From: Robiginitomaculum sp.
GTDB lineage: Bacteria > Pseudomonadota > Alphaproteobacteria > Caulobacterales > Maricaulaceae
DNA: 64,000 nt
NCBI GenBank assembly: GCA_021776565.1
Contig: JAJFFQ010000070.1
Location: 1-64,000, forward strand
Reading direction: 5' to 3'
Shown here piece after piece: positions 48,733 to 60,287 of this stretch (the first letter of the stretch is position 1; each line of letters begins with the position of its first letter). Made by a program: the position numbers and the translations under genes. Below the pieces are notes generated by a model. The model ran no database searches and was not told where the DNA came from. It was given only the letters and a program-made list of their open reading frames with translations.

Positions 48733-50063
48733 GCAGAACTCGCGCATTTACTGCGCAGAAGATTTAATCCCGCATCAAGAGACAGGCTCTGGCGTTGGCC
48801 ACTGGCACGCTCTTTTAACTCGACCGTTCCTTCCTTCAAGCCACGAGGGCCAATGATAAGCTGCCAGGGCAGGCCGATCAAATCCATGCGTGAAAACTTG
48901 GCTCCGGCGCGGCTTTCACTATCGTCATATAGCGGCTCCAGCCCGGCTGCCTCCAGTTCATGATGGGCACGCTCACAGGCCGCATCCGTGGCCTCATCGC
49001 CCTGTCGCAAATTAATGATACCCATTTTGAACGGAGCCACAGCCAGAGGCCAGACAATGCCGTTTTCATCATGACTGGCCTCAATAATAGCCCCAGCAAT
49101 GCGCGAAACACCCACACCATAAGACCCCATATGCACAGGATGATCGCTACCATCGGGGTGCGTAACACTGGCGCGCATGGCCTCGGAATACTTGGTGCCA
49201 AAATAAAAAACCTGGCCGACCTCGATACCGCGCGCGCTAAGACGTTTATCTTCGGGAACAGCCATAAAGGCATCTTTATCATGCACGTCTTCGGTGGCGG
49301 CATAGAGCGCCGTGCGCTCATCTACCAAAGACTGCAGATCGCCCTCAAAGTCCATATCAAGCCCCGGCGGCGGCATGTCCACCAGATCCTTGTGGCAATA
49401 AACGGCTGACTCGCCGGTTTCCGCCAAAATGATAAATTCGTGCGACAGATCGCCGCCAATAGGCCCGGTTTCAGCCCGCATTGGCACCGCCTGCAACCCC
49501 ATGCGTGCAAAGGTGTTCAGATAGGCAATGAACATACGGTTATAGGAACGGCGCGCGGACCGCTCATCAATGTCAAAAGAATAGCAATCTTTCATCAAAA
49601 ATTCACGCCCGCGCATGACCCCGAAACGTGGCCGCACTTCATCGCGAAACTTCCATTGAATATGATAAAGCAGCTTGGGCAATTCCTTGTAAGACTTGCA
49701 AAAGTTGCGAAAAATTGCTGTCAGCATTTCTTCATTTGTCGGCCCATAGAGCATTTCGCGCTTGTGCCGGTCGGTAATGCGTAGCATTTCCTTGCCATAG
49801 GCATCATAACGATCGCTTTGCCGCCATAACTCGGCGGGTTGAATGGTCGGCATCAGCATTTCCACCGCACCGGCACGGTTTTGTTCTTCGCGCACGATCT
49901 GTTCAATGTTCTTCAAAACCTTGAAACCCAGCGGCAACCAGGAATATATCCCCGCCGCTTCCTGATGAACCATACCAGCACGCAGCATAAGGCGATGCGA
50001 GGCGATTTGCGCCTCTGATGGTGTTTCTTTCAAGGTCGGTAAAAAATAACGGGTAACGCGCAT
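48729..50063 (-). CDS. proS: Prolyl-tRNA synthetase (short type without editing insertion)
   Basis: 444 residues. Class II synthetase; the length and the direct step from the motif 2 region ([18 protein letters not shown] in part) to motif 3 show it lacks the INS editing domain, as usual in alphaproteobacteria, so mischarged Ala-tRNA-Pro must be cleared by a separate protein. The N-terminus [15 protein letters not shown] is typical. It begins the proS-lolC-lolD unit; a 17-bp inverted repeat lies in its leader. Confidence 0.95.
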   Translation of the reverse strand: MRVTRYFLPTLKETPSEAQIASHRLMLRAGMVHQEAAGIYSWLPLGFKVLKNIEQIVREEQNRAGAVEMLMPTIQPAELWRQSDRYDAYGKEMLRITDRHKREMLYGPTNEEMLTAIFRNFCKSYKELPKLLYHIQWKFRDEVRPRFGVMRGREFLMKDCYSFDIDERSARRSYNRMFIAYLNTFARMGLQAVPMRAETGPIGGDLSHEFIILAETGESAVYCHKDLVDMPPPGLDMDFEGDLQSLVDERTALYAATEDVHDKDAFMAVPEDKRLSARGIEVGQVFYFGTKYSEAMRASVTHPDGSDHPVHMGSYGVGVSRIAGAIIEASHDENGIVWPLAVAPFKMGIINLRQGDEATDAACERAHHELEAAGLEPLYDDSESRAGAKFSRMDLIGLPWQLIIGPRGLKEGTVELKERASGQRQSLSLDAGLNLLRSKCASSA

Positions 50064-50083
50064 CAGGACATCCAGTCAGAAAA

Positions 50084-50100
50084 TATCACCTTTGGTGATA
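50084..50100. promoter_or_regulatory. Perfect inverted repeat TATCACC-N3-GGTGATA in the proS leader
   Basis: Two 7-bp arms around TTT, 21 bases before the proS start. It could be a repressor operator or an RNA hairpin that affects translation. No T-run follows. Confidence 0.4.
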
Positions 50101-50148
50101 GACTGACCCGCCTTGCCCTGTCCACTGCATGCTCTGTCATACACCCAT

Positions 50149-50178
50149 AAAAAAATCGACCAGAGCTGAAGGCTCTGG
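50149..50178 (-). terminator. Rho-independent terminator of the nuo-to-DUF1467 series
   Basis: On the minus strand CCAGAGC-N5-GCTCTGG (7-bp stem) is followed, after 4 bases, by seven T. It is placed between the DUF1467 gene and proS and would end the leftward message that comes from the rnj-mce-DUF1467 group. Confidence 0.75.
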
Positions 50179-50367
50179 CCGAATAGGTAAGGAAACGCCA
50201 TCAAAGCATTATCGGTGATCGAGCAATCGTCCCCGACACACGCATAATGACTGACCACACGGACATGCGCAACCGCAAAAGCAAAAATAATTCTATTTTA
50301 CCGTATTATTTCACTATTACGTGCAAATTCTATTGTCATTATCCAAAATTACGCAAATTATTTCCAT

Positions 50368-50643
50368 TTATGGCGTTTCTGGTGCGCCAAATAACCAGTC
50401 AAAAGAGATCACTCCCACTGCATTTGTAACGATAATAATATAAACAATGACCCACAAAACCATTGCGATTCCCGTGGTGATGGCAAATTTTCGTAAAATG
50501 TATGGCTTTACCGGCGCACCAGGTTCTGAACCATCCTTGACCTCACCCTCTTCCCATTGGCCTTTCACCCCGAATGGCAAGACCAGAAACAAAGATGTCC
50601 ACCAGACGATAATAAAGGTCACAATACCTGTTGTGATGCTCAT
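50368..50643 (-). CDS. DUF1467 family small membrane protein
   Basis: 91 residues with two membrane segments (about 4-24 and 54-75). The WWTSLFLVLPFGVKGQWEEG stretch followed by EPGAPVKP fits DUF1467, a conserved alphaproteobacterial family found beside mce and proS. Its function is unknown. The start overlaps the mce stop as ATGA. Confidence 0.88.
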   Translation of the reverse strand: MSITTGIVTFIIVWWTSLFLVLPFGVKGQWEEGEVKDGSEPGAPVKPYILRKFAITTGIAMVLWVIVYIIIVTNAVGVISFDWLFGAPETP

Positions 50644-51065
50644 AAACTTTCCTCCATGGGCGTTTGCATCAATTCCACCAATACGCCGCCACTATCCTTT
50701 GGGTGGACAAAAATTACCGGTGTACCGTGGGCGCCTATGCGCGGCTCACCCGTACCCAGCACCCGTGCGCCTTTGGCGCGCATATCATCCCGTGCAACCA
50801 ATATATCCTCAACTTCAAAGCAGATATGATGCTGCCCGCCGGCCGGGCTTTTGGCAAGAAATGCTGTTAATGGTGAATGATCGCCCAACGGTTCAATCAA
50901 TTCAATCTGGCTATTGGGCAGATCAACAAATTTTACCCGCACGCCCTGTTCCGGCATATCAAAGGCTTCATGAACCTGAGTGGCACCATAAAATGTCTGC
51001 CAGAGCAGCGCCGCCTTTTCCACGTCCTGAGTGGCAATGCCAACATGGTTTAATCTGCCAATCAT
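50640..51065 (-). CDS. mce: Methylmalonyl-CoA epimerase
   Basis: 141 residues (start 51065; another ATG lies directly upstream). Glyoxalase-fold metal enzyme that interconverts the two methylmalonyl-CoA epimers in propionyl-CoA use. The metal ligands are suggested by LNHVGIAT, GQHHICFEV and the C-terminal GVLVELMQ. Other propionate genes are not in view, so the assignment relies on sequence and on the usual place beside rnj. Confidence 0.9.
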   Translation of the reverse strand: MIGRLNHVGIATQDVEKAALLWQTFYGATQVHEAFDMPEQGVRVKFVDLPNSQIELIEPLGDHSPLTAFLAKSPAGGQHHICFEVEDILVARDDMRAKGARVLGTGEPRIGAHGTPVIFVHPKDSGGVLVELMQTPMEESL

Positions 51066-51081
51066 CATCTATCTCCTGGCT

Positions 51082-52758
51082 TTACAGCGGCAATACGATC
51101 ACTTCTACATGAGGTCGTTTACCCCAAATTTTAGGAGCCAGCCGCCGCACCGCCTGCAACACCGCATTTTCTATTGCTCGCTCATCACCACGGTTCCGTT
51201 TGGGCATATTTTCAACCGCGTTTTGCGCTGTATCACATAAGGCATCAATGACCTGGTCAAACCCTTCTTTTGGCTCGGCAAGCCCAAAAAGGTTGGCTTC
51301 CGGCCCGGATCGCAAATGACCCGCACCATCCACGGCCAGGGCCACGCTGATAACCCCGCTATGGCCAAGTTTCTTACGCTCACGCAGTGCGCCATGATCT
51401 GCAGGGGTCAATATATTGCCATCCCGGTGAAGGCGACCGGATGGCACTTCGTCCACCAGTTCGGCCCCGGCATCGCAGAGCAAAATCATATCACCGTTAC
51501 GCGGGGCAAAGCCGTGAGGCACCTGTAATTCTCTCGCCAGTTTGGCATGTTCGATTAAATGCCGCCGCTCCCCATGCACAGGAATAGCAATACGGGGCCG
51601 CGCCCAGGCATACATCTGGCGCAGCTCATCCCGGCAAGGATGGCCGGAAACGTGGATATGGCGATCTTTTTCGCCAATAACGCTCACGCCCGCACTGACC
51701 AGCGCATTTTGCAAGGCAAAAATTGATTTCTCATTGCCTGGTATTACCCGCGAAGAAAATAAAACACTGTCGCCATTACTCAGCTTCACATGACGATGTG
51801 ATCCACTGGCAATACGCGACAAGGCTGCACGCGGCTCACCCTGACTGCCAGTGCATAGGTATAGCACCTTGTTTTTAGGCAATGCAGCGGCCTCTTCTTC
51901 GTCAATAAAAGGCTTGGCCCATTCAAACAGTCCCACATGGCGGGCGGCACCCATCATCCGGTGCATGGAACGACCCACAAGACAAACCGTGCGGTCATTA
52001 TGCTCCGCCGCTTCAACCGCACTTTGCAAACGCGCCACATTTGAGGCAAAGGCAGCCACGGCCACACGACCGTTCTGTTCACCCACCAGTTTGATAAGCT
52101 CGCTACGCACCCCGGCTTCCGAGCCAGCTTCGCCTTCGGTTAAAACATTAGTGGAATCACAGACCATGGCGAGAATCCCTTCCTCGCCCGCCGCGATTAA
52201 CGCATCCACATCCGTTGGTGTTCCGATCAGAGGCTCAGGGTCAATTTTCCAGTCCCCGGTATGCAGCACCATACCCGCCGGTGTGCGGATCAGCAATCCG
52301 TTAGGCTCAGGGATGGAATGGGTCAGCGTCACCAGTTCAATATCAAACGAACCAAGCTTGATGCGCCCGCCAAGCGGCACTTCATGCAAGGAAACCTGAT
52401 CCAGCAAACCGGCCTCGGCCAAACGATCACGCACCAGATAAGCGGTAAACGGTGTCGCATAAACCGGCGCTTGCAATTGCGGCCATAGCGACGCCACCGC
52501 CCCCATATGATCCTCATGGGCATGGGTCAGCACAATGCCCAGCAGATCATCTGCACGCGCGGCGATAAAGGTTGGGTCGGGCATGATAACCTCAACGCCC
52601 GGCGTATTTGCATCGCCGAAGGTAACGCCCAGATCAACAATGATCCACTGCTCGCGCCCCTCTGGCCCGAACCCGTATAAATTCAAATTCATACCGATCT
52701 CGCCAGAGCCGCCAAGCGGCACAAAAACAAGTCGATTTTTAGTTTTTGAAGAACTCAA
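51082..52758 (-). CDS. rnj: Ribonuclease J
   Basis: 558 residues. Metallo-beta-lactamase/beta-CASP nuclease with 5'-3' exonuclease and endonuclease activity in RNA decay and rRNA maturation. The zinc motif HAHEDH is at 79-84, and the beta-CASP motifs include HVSGHPCRDELRQMY and PVHGERRHL. As in other alphaproteobacteria it would coexist with RNase E. It starts 3 bp beyond coaX. Confidence 0.94.
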   Translation of the reverse strand: MSSSKTKNRLVFVPLGGSGEIGMNLNLYGFGPEGREQWIIVDLGVTFGDANTPGVEVIMPDPTFIAARADDLLGIVLTHAHEDHMGAVASLWPQLQAPVYATPFTAYLVRDRLAEAGLLDQVSLHEVPLGGRIKLGSFDIELVTLTHSIPEPNGLLIRTPAGMVLHTGDWKIDPEPLIGTPTDVDALIAAGEEGILAMVCDSTNVLTEGEAGSEAGVRSELIKLVGEQNGRVAVAAFASNVARLQSAVEAAEHNDRTVCLVGRSMHRMMGAARHVGLFEWAKPFIDEEEAAALPKNKVLYLCTGSQGEPRAALSRIASGSHRHVKLSNGDSVLFSSRVIPGNEKSIFALQNALVSAGVSVIGEKDRHIHVSGHPCRDELRQMYAWARPRIAIPVHGERRHLIEHAKLARELQVPHGFAPRNGDMILLCDAGAELVDEVPSGRLHRDGNILTPADHGALRERKKLGHSGVISVALAVDGAGHLRSGPEANLFGLAEPKEGFDQVIDALCDTAQNAVENMPKRNRGDERAIENAVLQAVRRLAPKIWGKRPHVEVIVLPL

Positions 52759-52761
52759 AAC

Positions 52762-53532
52762 TTAACCCCGATTACGTTCAAAAATTTCCAACAATCCACG
52801 AATGGTCAAGTCAGAATCAAAACGGTCTATGGTTTCTGATGACCCGGAAAACAGTGGCGATACACCGCCAGTGCCAACCACCGTCAAGACTTCTGTGTAT
52901 TCACTTTTAATCCGGCGAACCAGACCATCAATCAGACCTACATAACCCCAGAAAATGCCCGATTGCATGGCATTCACTGTATTGGTACCAATGGTGGTTT
53001 TGGGCTTGACGATGGCCACACGAGGCAATTTTGCCGCCGCATCATGCAAGGCCTGTAATGCCAGATACATTCCCGGCGCAATAGCCCCACCCAGAAACTC
53101 GCCCGTGGACGAGACAAGGTCAAATGTGGTCGCCGTGCCCGAATCCACCAGCAAAAGCGCGCCCTTGATAAAGCTTCTGGCCCCCACAGCATTAACCAGC
53201 CGGTCGGCCCCGACCTCTCGCGGGTTGTCAATCACGGGAACAACGCCAAGATCAAGATCATCCTCGCCTACCACCATAGGCTCACATTTCAAATACCGTC
53301 GTGAAAGATTGCGAAAATGGAACAGCGATTGTGGCACCACCGTTGAGATGACGCACGCATCCATATCGGCCAGGGTCAGATTTTCCATGCCCAGTAACTG
53401 GTGCAACCAGACGGCATATTCATCCGCCGTGCGTGATGTTGCCGTTGCTGTGCGCCATTGCGCCCGCCAGCCCTTGCCATCATGAACAGCAAATAATGCA
53501 TTGGTATTGCCGCAATCAATCGCCAGCAACAT
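52762..53532 (-). CDS. coaX: Type III pantothenate kinase
   Basis: 256 residues. First step of coenzyme A synthesis, by the actin-like-fold CoaX that is unrelated to CoaA. Motifs are [14 protein letters not shown] (6-19), [11 protein letters not shown] and [12 protein letters not shown]. Its operon order birA-coaX-rnj is standard in alphaproteobacteria. Confidence 0.95.
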   Translation of the reverse strand: MLLAIDCGNTNALFAVHDGKGWRAQWRTATATSRTADEYAVWLHQLLGMENLTLADMDACVISTVVPQSLFHFRNLSRRYLKCEPMVVGEDDLDLGVVPVIDNPREVGADRLVNAVGARSFIKGALLLVDSGTATTFDLVSSTGEFLGGAIAPGMYLALQALHDAAAKLPRVAIVKPKTTIGTNTVNAMQSGIFWGYVGLIDGLVRRIKSEYTEVLTVVGTGGVSPLFSGSSETIDRFDSDLTIRGLLEIFERNRG

Positions 53533-53577
53533 GGGTTATCCCTTCCTTGGGTTCAAACTCATTCAGATGATTGAACC

Positions 53578-54315
53578 CTAACCAGCAAAAAAAACTTCAC
53601 CTGCGCTGATCTCAATGGACTGCCCCGTTACCGGACGCAAGACCAATGCGCCATTTGTAGACAGGTCTTCAAATACGCCCGCCCGACCAGAACTGGTGCG
53701 CATGGGCTGGCCAAGGCCGTGCGCACGCGCCAGCCAGGCAAGCCGGAGCGGAGCAAAACCTTCATCGCGCAATTGTATGCGCCAGCTCTCAAAAGCGGTG
53801 ATGACACTTTCAAATATCTCTTGCAATGAAGGCGCTGGCTTTGCATTTGTCAGATGATCGCCAAGGCAGGTCGCGGGATAAGGCAAATCCACCGGCGCAT
53901 TTTTGAGGTTGATACCAATGCCCACCGCCAGCCAGTGACCGCCGCCCGGTGCCGCACCGGATTCGAGTAAAATGCCGGCAATTTTTGCCCCGCCCAGTAA
54001 GACATCATTGGGCCATTTTATACTAAGTTTTTGCGCACCGCCAATCCACGGATCAAGGGTTTCAGACACTGATAACGCTGCCGCAAAGCCAAGCTGTGCC
54101 GAGCCAGTCAACGGCCCGGGCCAATGATAAAGGCCCGTGCAGGCAAGATTGCCCACCGGACTTTGCCAGTGCCGCCCGCGCCGCCCGCGCCCGGCTGTTT
54201 GTTGATCTGTGATAATCCACAGCGGCCCTTGCTCTCCAGCAAGGCCTAACCGCTTGGCTTCTTCATTGGTGCTATCCAGAACCGGATAGTGTTTTGTCGG
54301 AATGGATAATGACAC
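53578..54315 (-). CDS. birA: Biotin-[acetyl-CoA-carboxylase] ligase
   Basis: 245 residues. Attaches biotin to carboxylase carrier proteins. The biotin loop GRGRRGR is at 42-48 and KWPNDVLL follows. There is no N-terminal helix-turn-helix, so unlike E. coli BirA it should not repress transcription. It begins directly at the end of nuoN and ends 45 bp before coaX. Confidence 0.94.
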   Translation of the reverse strand: MSLSIPTKHYPVLDSTNEEAKRLGLAGEQGPLWIITDQQTAGRGRRGRHWQSPVGNLACTGLYHWPGPLTGSAQLGFAAALSVSETLDPWIGGAQKLSIKWPNDVLLGGAKIAGILLESGAAPGGGHWLAVGIGINLKNAPVDLPYPATCLGDHLTNAKPAPSLQEIFESVITAFESWRIQLRDEGFAPLRLAWLARAHGLGQPMRTSSGRAGVFEDLSTNGALVLRPVTGQSIEISAGEVFFAG

Positions 54316-55755
54316 TTAGAAAAGGCTGGACGCAGCGGCTTGTGACCATCGTTCCAGTGCCGGCAGCAACCACAATGCGCCGGGCAGCATCATAAACGCG
54401 GCAATGCCGGCAGTAAGCGGCAAGACAATGGACGAGGAGACAAATGCCGGTGCAGGTTCATCAAACCACATGATTTTGACAATACGCAAATAGTAAAACG
54501 CACCAACCACGCTTAACACCGCGCCATAAATGGCCAGCCATAAAAGACCACCCTCGACGGCGGCCAGAAAAATATACAACTTGCCAAAAAAACCAGCCAG
54601 TGGCGGCAGCCCGGCAATGGAAAATAATAATAGGCTGAAACTCAACGCCAGCCCTGGCCGCGATTGTGACAATCCCGCCAGGTCATCAATATTTTCAACC
54701 ATGCCCTCGCTTTGGCGCATAGCCAAAATACAGGCAAACATGCCCAAAGTGGTGATGAGATACAGGCCCATATAAAATAGCAAAGCTTCCAGCCCGCGCT
54801 GGCTGCCCGCCGCCAGAGCAATCATCGCATAACCCATATTGGCAATGGAGGAATAGGCCATCAGGCGCTTGATATTGCGCTGCATAATCGCGCCAAAATA
54901 TCCCACTGTCATGGAAAGCACGCTGAGCGCCACAACGACCTGTTGCCATTGATCCGCCATATCAGCAAACGGCCCCATGAGAAGTCGGGCAATAAGAGCA
55001 ATAGCAGCAAACTTGGGCGCGGAGGCAAAAAATGCCGTCACCGGCGTCGGTGCGCCCTGATACACATCGGGCGTCCACATATGAAACGGCACCGCAGAAA
55101 TTTTGAAGGCCAGACCGCTCAAAACAAAAACAACGCCTATGACCAACCCCACAGACGCATCCATATGCGCGGCCTCAGCAATACCTTCAAAGCGGGTGGT
55201 GCCGACAAACCCATAAACCAGAGATATGCCATAAAGCAAAAGCCCCGAGGACAGCGCGCCCAGGACAAAGTATTTCAGTCCCGCTTCCGAGGCCCGTAAA
55301 GAGCTACGGTTAAAGGCGGCCAGCACATAAAGCGACAGGCTTTGTAATTCCAGCCCCACATAAAGCGACAAGAGATCATTGGCCGAAACCATGACCATCA
55401 TCCCCAGTGTGGCCAGCAATACCAGGATGGCATATTCGTATTTTACTATTTTTTCGAGCTTCAAAAACCCGGTGCCAATAGCCAGCACCAGTGCCGCCGA
55501 CAGCAAAATGCCGGTTTTGGCAAACAAAGCCAGACGATCCAGAACAAGCGCACCACCGAAAGCTTCAGCCGGTGCAGCACCCGCAGATTTTAACCCCCAA
55601 ATTGCCGCAAAAAGCAGCACAGCAATGCTAATGGTATTGATAAAACTGCCCGCCCGTTCACCGCGAACAGCACCGCCAACAAGCAAGGCAAGGGCAGCAA
55701 AGGTCAGGGCGATTTCCGGGCCAATAAGGAAAAGACTGGACATAAAAGGTGTCAT
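54316..55755 (-). CDS. nuoN: NADH-quinone oxidoreductase subunit N
   Basis: 479 residues, about 14 membrane segments. Antiporter-like subunit of the proton-pumping arm of complex [20 protein letters not shown] is the typical region with the conserved Lys and Glu of the channel; [11 protein letters not shown] is the second. The start overlaps the nuoM stop as ATGA. Confidence 0.95.
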   Translation of the reverse strand: MTPFMSSLFLIGPEIALTFAALALLVGGAVRGERAGSFINTISIAVLLFAAIWGLKSAGAAPAEAFGGALVLDRLALFAKTGILLSAALVLAIGTGFLKLEKIVKYEYAILVLLATLGMMVMVSANDLLSLYVGLELQSLSLYVLAAFNRSSLRASEAGLKYFVLGALSSGLLLYGISLVYGFVGTTRFEGIAEAAHMDASVGLVIGVVFVLSGLAFKISAVPFHMWTPDVYQGAPTPVTAFFASAPKFAAIALIARLLMGPFADMADQWQQVVVALSVLSMTVGYFGAIMQRNIKRLMAYSSIANMGYAMIALAAGSQRGLEALLFYMGLYLITTLGMFACILAMRQSEGMVENIDDLAGLSQSRPGLALSFSLLLFSIAGLPPLAGFFGKLYIFLAAVEGGLLWLAIYGAVLSVVGAFYYLRIVKIMWFDEPAPAFVSSSIVLPLTAGIAAFMMLPGALWLLPALERWSQAAASSLF

Positions 55756-57266
55756 TTCATGCTCTCCACCTGATCCGCTGCCATGGTGATCTGCTCGACA
55801 AGCACCTCCACAGCCGGGCCGGTCAGATCAGTAACAAGTGAGGGCCATATCCCGAAAATAATGGTGGCCAGAACAAGCGGTGAAAAGGTAATTACCTCGC
55901 GCCTTACCATATCAGTGATGTCAACCAGTTTCGGATTGGTAATGTCGCCGTAGATCACCCGTTTATAGAGCGTCAGGGCATAAACTGCAGACAGGATCAC
56001 CCCCGTGGCCGCACCAAAGGCAATCCAGGTGCTAACCTGATACCCACCCATCATGGTCAAAAACTCACCAATAAAACCCGATGTGCCGGGAAGGCCAACA
56101 TTAGCCATGGTGAACAGCATAAAGACAGTGGCGTATACAGGCATACGTTGCGCCAGCCCGCCATAGGCGGCAATTTCCCGCGTGTGCATCCGGTCATATA
56201 TAACACCAACAACCAAAAATAATGCGCCAGAGACAATACCATGGCTAATCATCTGAAACATGGCACCCTGCACGCCGATAACATTCATCGAGAAAATGCC
56301 TATGGTGACAAACCCCATATGGGCAACAGAGGAATAGGCGATCAGCTTTTTCATATCCGTCTGCCGGAACGCCACCAGTGAGGTATAGATAATGGCAATA
56401 ACCGAAAGCGTGAAAACAAACGGTGCAAAATACTGCGAGGCATCGGGAAACATGGGCAATGAAAAACGGATAAACCCGTAGCCGCCCATTTTCAACAACA
56501 CTCCGGCCAATATGACCGACCCCGCCGTCGGTGCCTGAACGTGCGCATCGGGCAGCCATGTATGCACCGGCCACATGGGCATTTTTACCGCAAATGAGGC
56601 AAAGAAACCCAGCCATAACCAGGTTTGCATCCCCACTGGAAAATCAAAGTCCAACAAGGCCACCATGTCGGTTGTACCTGCGGTAAGGATCATCGCCACC
56701 ACCGCAACCAGCATCAATACCGAGCCAAGCAAGGTGTAGAGGAAAAACTTGAAGGCCGCATAGACACGATCCACCCCGCCCCAGACCCCGATGATGAGGA
56801 ACATGGGGATCAGGCCAGCCTCAAAGAAAATATAAAAGAGAACAATGTCGAGGGATGAAAACACCCCGATCATCAGCGTTTCCAGGATCAGGAAGGCCAC
56901 CATGTATTCGGTGACACGTTTTTTCACCACGCCCCAGCTGGCAATAAAGCAAAGCGGCATCAGGAAGGTGGTCAATATAATCAGCGACAGGGAAATCCCG
57001 TCCACACCCAGATGGTAGGACATACCGCCGAACCAGTCTGCCTTTTCAACAAATTGAAATCCGGGATTGGCTCTGTCAAAATCCAACAGCGCCCAGATGG
57101 ACAGGCCAAAAGTGATAAGGCTGGTGGCCAGCGCAACACTGGGGGCATTGCGGTCAATAATATCAGCGTCCTCGCCCCGGGCACTGGCCCGAAAAATCAA
57201 CAAAATAAGCGCGCCGAGCAAGGGCAAAAACGTAATCAGCGATAAAATGTGCGGTAGTGCGTTCAT
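55752..57266 (-). CDS. nuoM: NADH-quinone oxidoreductase subunit M
   Basis: 504 residues from 57266, about 14 membrane segments. Antiporter-like complex I subunit. [22 protein letters not shown] carries the conserved region (listed in two parts: [11 protein letters not shown] and [11 protein letters not shown]), with [15 protein letters not shown] following. An in-frame extension upstream lies in nuoL and is rejected. One base separates it from nuoL. Confidence 0.95.
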   Translation of the reverse strand: MNALPHILSLITFLPLLGALILLIFRASARGEDADIIDRNAPSVALATSLITFGLSIWALLDFDRANPGFQFVEKADWFGGMSYHLGVDGISLSLIILTTFLMPLCFIASWGVVKKRVTEYMVAFLILETLMIGVFSSLDIVLFYIFFEAGLIPMFLIIGVWGGVDRVYAAFKFFLYTLLGSVLMLVAVVAMILTAGTTDMVALLDFDFPVGMQTWLWLGFFASFAVKMPMWPVHTWLPDAHVQAPTAGSVILAGVLLKMGGYGFIRFSLPMFPDASQYFAPFVFTLSVIAIIYTSLVAFRQTDMKKLIAYSSVAHMGFVTIGIFSMNVIGVQGAMFQMISHGIVSGALFLVVGVIYDRMHTREIAAYGGLAQRMPVYATVFMLFTMANVGLPGTSGFIGEFLTMMGGYQVSTWIAFGAATGVILSAVYALTLYKRVIYGDITNPKLVDITDMVRREVITFSPLVLATIIFGIWPSLVTDLTGPAVEVLVEQITMAADQVESMK

Positions 57267-57267
57267 G

Positions 57268-59310
57268 TCAGTGCCCCCCTGCCCCGCCGGATACCAGTAT
57301 CCAGGTGACAAAGCCCACAAGACCAAGCAGCATTACAAAGGCATAATGGTATAGATATCCGGTTTGCAGTTTGGCGATACGTTTTGCACTGGCCAAAGTT
57401 GTTGCTGCAAAACCGTCAGGGCCAAACCCATCGATAAGGCGCTGATCGCCGCCTTTCCAGAACAGATCGCCAAGTTTGCGTGCACCTCGAACCAGCAGGA
57501 CGTCATAAATTTCGTCAAAATACCATTTGTTATAAAGGAACGGGTGCACGAAGCGGCTTTTGGCCGCCATCCGGGCACCAAGACCTTCGCGGGTAATATA
57601 CATGAACCAGGCAATGGCAAAGCCAATCAGCGTCACCACGAAAGGTGACCAGGCCACCCAGGTCGGCACATAATGACCACCGCTGGCATGGTCTTCCTGG
57701 GCAGTGGCCTCTTCATGGGCAATTGGGGCTGCGTGTTCGGGTGCCTCATGGGAAGTAACATCAGCCAGAACCTCAGCCTCAATCACGGTTGAACCGCGCC
57801 AGAACGCTCCTTGTTTATCGCCAATGAAATCACCGGTAAACAGCACGCCCGCAAAAATGGCACCGGCAGAGAGAAGCGCCAAAGGCACCAGCATGGAACG
57901 CGGAGATTCGTGCGCATGGTCAAACGTATGTTGATCCCCGCGATAGGTGCCGTGAAACGTCATGAAAATCACCCGCCATGAATAAAACGACGTCATCAAA
58001 GCGGCGACAATACCAACCCAGAAGGCCTCAAAGCCAAATGCGGTTCCCGCAGTTCCAGCTTCCCACGCGCCCTCGATAATGGCATCTTTGGAAAAGAACC
58101 CGGCAAAGCCAATATCCGTACCCGGGATACCCAATCCGGTCAGCGCAATGGTGCCTATAATCATGAAAACCCAGGTCAGCGGCATCTTTTTGGCAAGACC
58201 GCCCATTTTGCGCATGTCCTGCTCATGATGCAGACCGATAATCACCGAACCAGCGCCGAGGAACAGCAGCGCCTTGAAGAACGCATGGGTGAACAGATGA
58301 AACATAGCCGCGTCATAAAGACCAAGCCCACCTGCCATGAACATATAGCCAAGCTGTGAACAGGTGGAATAGGCGATCACCCGCTTGATATCGTTTTGCA
58401 CCAGACCGACGGTGGCGGCAAAAAATGCAGTCATGGCCCCGATGACGGTAACGAACAGACTGGCATGAGGGGCCAGGTCAAAGAGCGGCGCGCAGCGGGC
58501 CACCAGAAATACCCCGGCGGTAACCATGGTCGCCGCATGGATCAGCGCCGAAACCGGCGTCGGGCCTTCCATGGCGTCCGGTAGCCAGACATGCAGGAAG
58601 AACTGTGCCGATTTGCCCATGGCACCGATGAACAGCAGGAAGGCGATCAATTCTATCGCGTTAATCTTCATCCATAAAAAAGGAATGACCAGTTCGGCCT
58701 TGTCATGGGCAGCGCCAAATACGGTGTCAAAATCCAGCGCGCCAAAAACCGCAAAAACCGTTAAAATACCAAGGGCAAAGCCAAAGTCGCCAACCCGGTT
58801 GGTTACAAACGCCTTGATCGCTGCTGCATTGGCCGTGGGCTTTTTATACCAGAACCCGATCAACAGATAAGACGCAAGCCCCACCCCTTCCCAGCCAAAA
58901 AACATTTGCAGGAAGTTATTGGCGGTGACCAGCATCAACATAGCAAAAGTGAAAAACGACAGATAGGCAAAAAAGCGCGCCTTGTGCGGATCGTCGGCCA
59001 TATAACCCCAGGAATACACATGCACGAGGCTGGACACAAAGGTCACCACGACCAACATCACAGCGGTAAGCGTATCAATACGCAACGCCCAGGCGGCTTG
59101 AAAATCCCCGACCTCAAACCAGTTCATCACGTGAATCAATTGCTCATGGCCATCATAGGCCACCAGCTTGAAGGCAAAAATGGAAAGCGCCGCCGACAGG
59201 ATCAAAAACCCGGTGGTGACCAATTGCGCCAGCCGGTCGCCAATGAGGCGCCCAAAAAGTCCGGCAATCAGTGCGCCAAACAACGGCCCGAATACGATGA
59301 GAAGATACAT
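57268..59310 (-). CDS. nuoL: NADH-quinone oxidoreductase subunit L
   Basis: 680 residues, about 16 membrane segments. Largest antiporter-like subunit of complex I, with the long lateral helix near the C-terminus. The [23 protein letters not shown] region ([14 protein letters not shown]) and [15 protein letters not shown] are diagnostic. A cytoplasmic or periplasmic loop near residues 535-570 is rich in Glu, Ala and His. It is 7 bp beyond nuoK. Confidence 0.95.
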   Translation of the reverse strand: MYLLIVFGPLFGALIAGLFGRLIGDRLAQLVTTGFLILSAALSIFAFKLVAYDGHEQLIHVMNWFEVGDFQAAWALRIDTLTAVMLVVVTFVSSLVHVYSWGYMADDPHKARFFAYLSFFTFAMLMLVTANNFLQMFFGWEGVGLASYLLIGFWYKKPTANAAAIKAFVTNRVGDFGFALGILTVFAVFGALDFDTVFGAAHDKAELVIPFLWMKINAIELIAFLLFIGAMGKSAQFFLHVWLPDAMEGPTPVSALIHAATMVTAGVFLVARCAPLFDLAPHASLFVTVIGAMTAFFAATVGLVQNDIKRVIAYSTCSQLGYMFMAGGLGLYDAAMFHLFTHAFFKALLFLGAGSVIIGLHHEQDMRKMGGLAKKMPLTWVFMIIGTIALTGLGIPGTDIGFAGFFSKDAIIEGAWEAGTAGTAFGFEAFWVGIVAALMTSFYSWRVIFMTFHGTYRGDQHTFDHAHESPRSMLVPLALLSAGAIFAGVLFTGDFIGDKQGAFWRGSTVIEAEVLADVTSHEAPEHAAPIAHEEATAQEDHASGGHYVPTWVAWSPFVVTLIGFAIAWFMYITREGLGARMAAKSRFVHPFLYNKWYFDEIYDVLLVRGARKLGDLFWKGGDQRLIDGFGPDGFAATTLASAKRIAKLQTGYLYHYAFVMLLGLVGFVTWILVSGGAGGH

Positions 59311-59317
59311 GGCCAGC

Positions 59318-59626
59318 TCAACCCTTCATCAGATTGATGTCTTCAACGGCGATCGTGCCGCGATTACGAAAATAAACTACCAGAATGGCCAGCCCGACGG
59401 CGGCCTCTGCGGCGGCAACGGTCAACACAAAGAGTGCAAAAACCTGCCCGCCAAGGTCATGCAGGGCTACGGAAAATGCCACAAAATTGATATTAACCGA
59501 CAGCAGGATCAACTCGATTGACATCAGGATGATGATAACATTTTTCCGATTCACAAAAATACCGAAAACCCCGATGGAAAACATGATAGCCGCAACGGCC
59601 AGATAATGTCCCAGTCCAATATCCAT
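59318..59626 (-). CDS. nuoK: NADH-quinone oxidoreductase subunit K
   Basis: 102 residues, three membrane segments. Start at 59626 is preferred because AGGAGG is 5 bases before it; an ATG directly upstream is also possible. [20 protein letters not shown] holds the conserved membrane Glu needed for proton movement. Confidence 0.94.
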   Translation of the reverse strand: MDIGLGHYLAVAAIMFSIGVFGIFVNRKNVIIILMSIELILLSVNINFVAFSVALHDLGGQVFALFVLTVAAAEAAVGLAILVVYFRNRGTIAVEDINLMKG

Positions 59627-59635
59627 CATATCCTC

Positions 59636-60256
59636 CTAAAGCCCCTGGCCAGGTTTGATGTCAACAAGTTCCACGCCGTCCTCGGCCTTGCGGGCAATTT
59701 GCGCAGGAATGTTTTGTCGTTTAATGCCTTTTTTGTGAAAATTGGTCAGCACTATCGCGCCGATCATAGCCACCAGAAGCACCAGACCCGCCGCCTCCAA
59801 AAAGAACGCATAATCGGTGTAGAGCACCTGGGCAAACGCACTCAGATTATCCTGGTCGCCGCTGATTGGCGCTTGCCTTAACCCCTCTGCCTTGCTGCTG
59901 ACGCTCCAGCTTGCTCCCAGCACAATCAGTTCGACCGTCAGGATAAACGCCAGCAAGCCGCCAAGGGGCAGGTAGTCGGCAAAACCCTGCCTCATTTCCA
60001 CAAAATCAATGTCGAGCATCATCACCACAAACAGGAACAGCACCGCAACCGCGCCCACATAAACCATGACCAGGATCATCGCCAAAAACTCTGCCCCCAG
60101 AAGCACAAACAACCCGGCAGCTGAGAAAAATGTCATGATGAGAAACAATACCGAGCGCACCGGATTGCGCGCGGCAACAACACCAAACGCAAACGCAATT
60201 GCCGCACCAGCAAAGACGTAAAACGCCATAGCGGGTAGAAGAACTGACAGTTCCAT
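59636..60256 (-). CDS. nuoJ: NADH-quinone oxidoreductase subunit J
   Basis: 206 residues with five membrane segments and a hydrophilic C-terminus. Complex I membrane subunit next to NuoK and NuoA. VYVGAVAVLFLFVVMML is the typical region. It is 31 bp beyond nuoI; GGAGAG precedes the ATG. Confidence 0.94.
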   Translation of the reverse strand: MELSVLLPAMAFYVFAGAAIAFAFGVVAARNPVRSVLFLIMTFFSAAGLFVLLGAEFLAMILVMVYVGAVAVLFLFVVMMLDIDFVEMRQGFADYLPLGGLLAFILTVELIVLGASWSVSSKAEGLRQAPISGDQDNLSAFAQVLYTDYAFFLEAAGLVLLVAMIGAIVLTNFHKKGIKRQNIPAQIARKAEDGVELVDIKPGQGL

Positions 60257-60287
60257 TATGCTCTCCTATGCCTCAACACTGGCCCCA

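Larger units (their letters stand above)
50064..50367. other. Spacer before proS
   Basis: 304 bp. Contains the inverted repeat at 50084-50100 and a terminator at 50149-50178; the A/T-rich part from 50285 to 50367 has no gene and may hold the promoter region or the end of the DUF1467 message. Confidence 0.5.
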
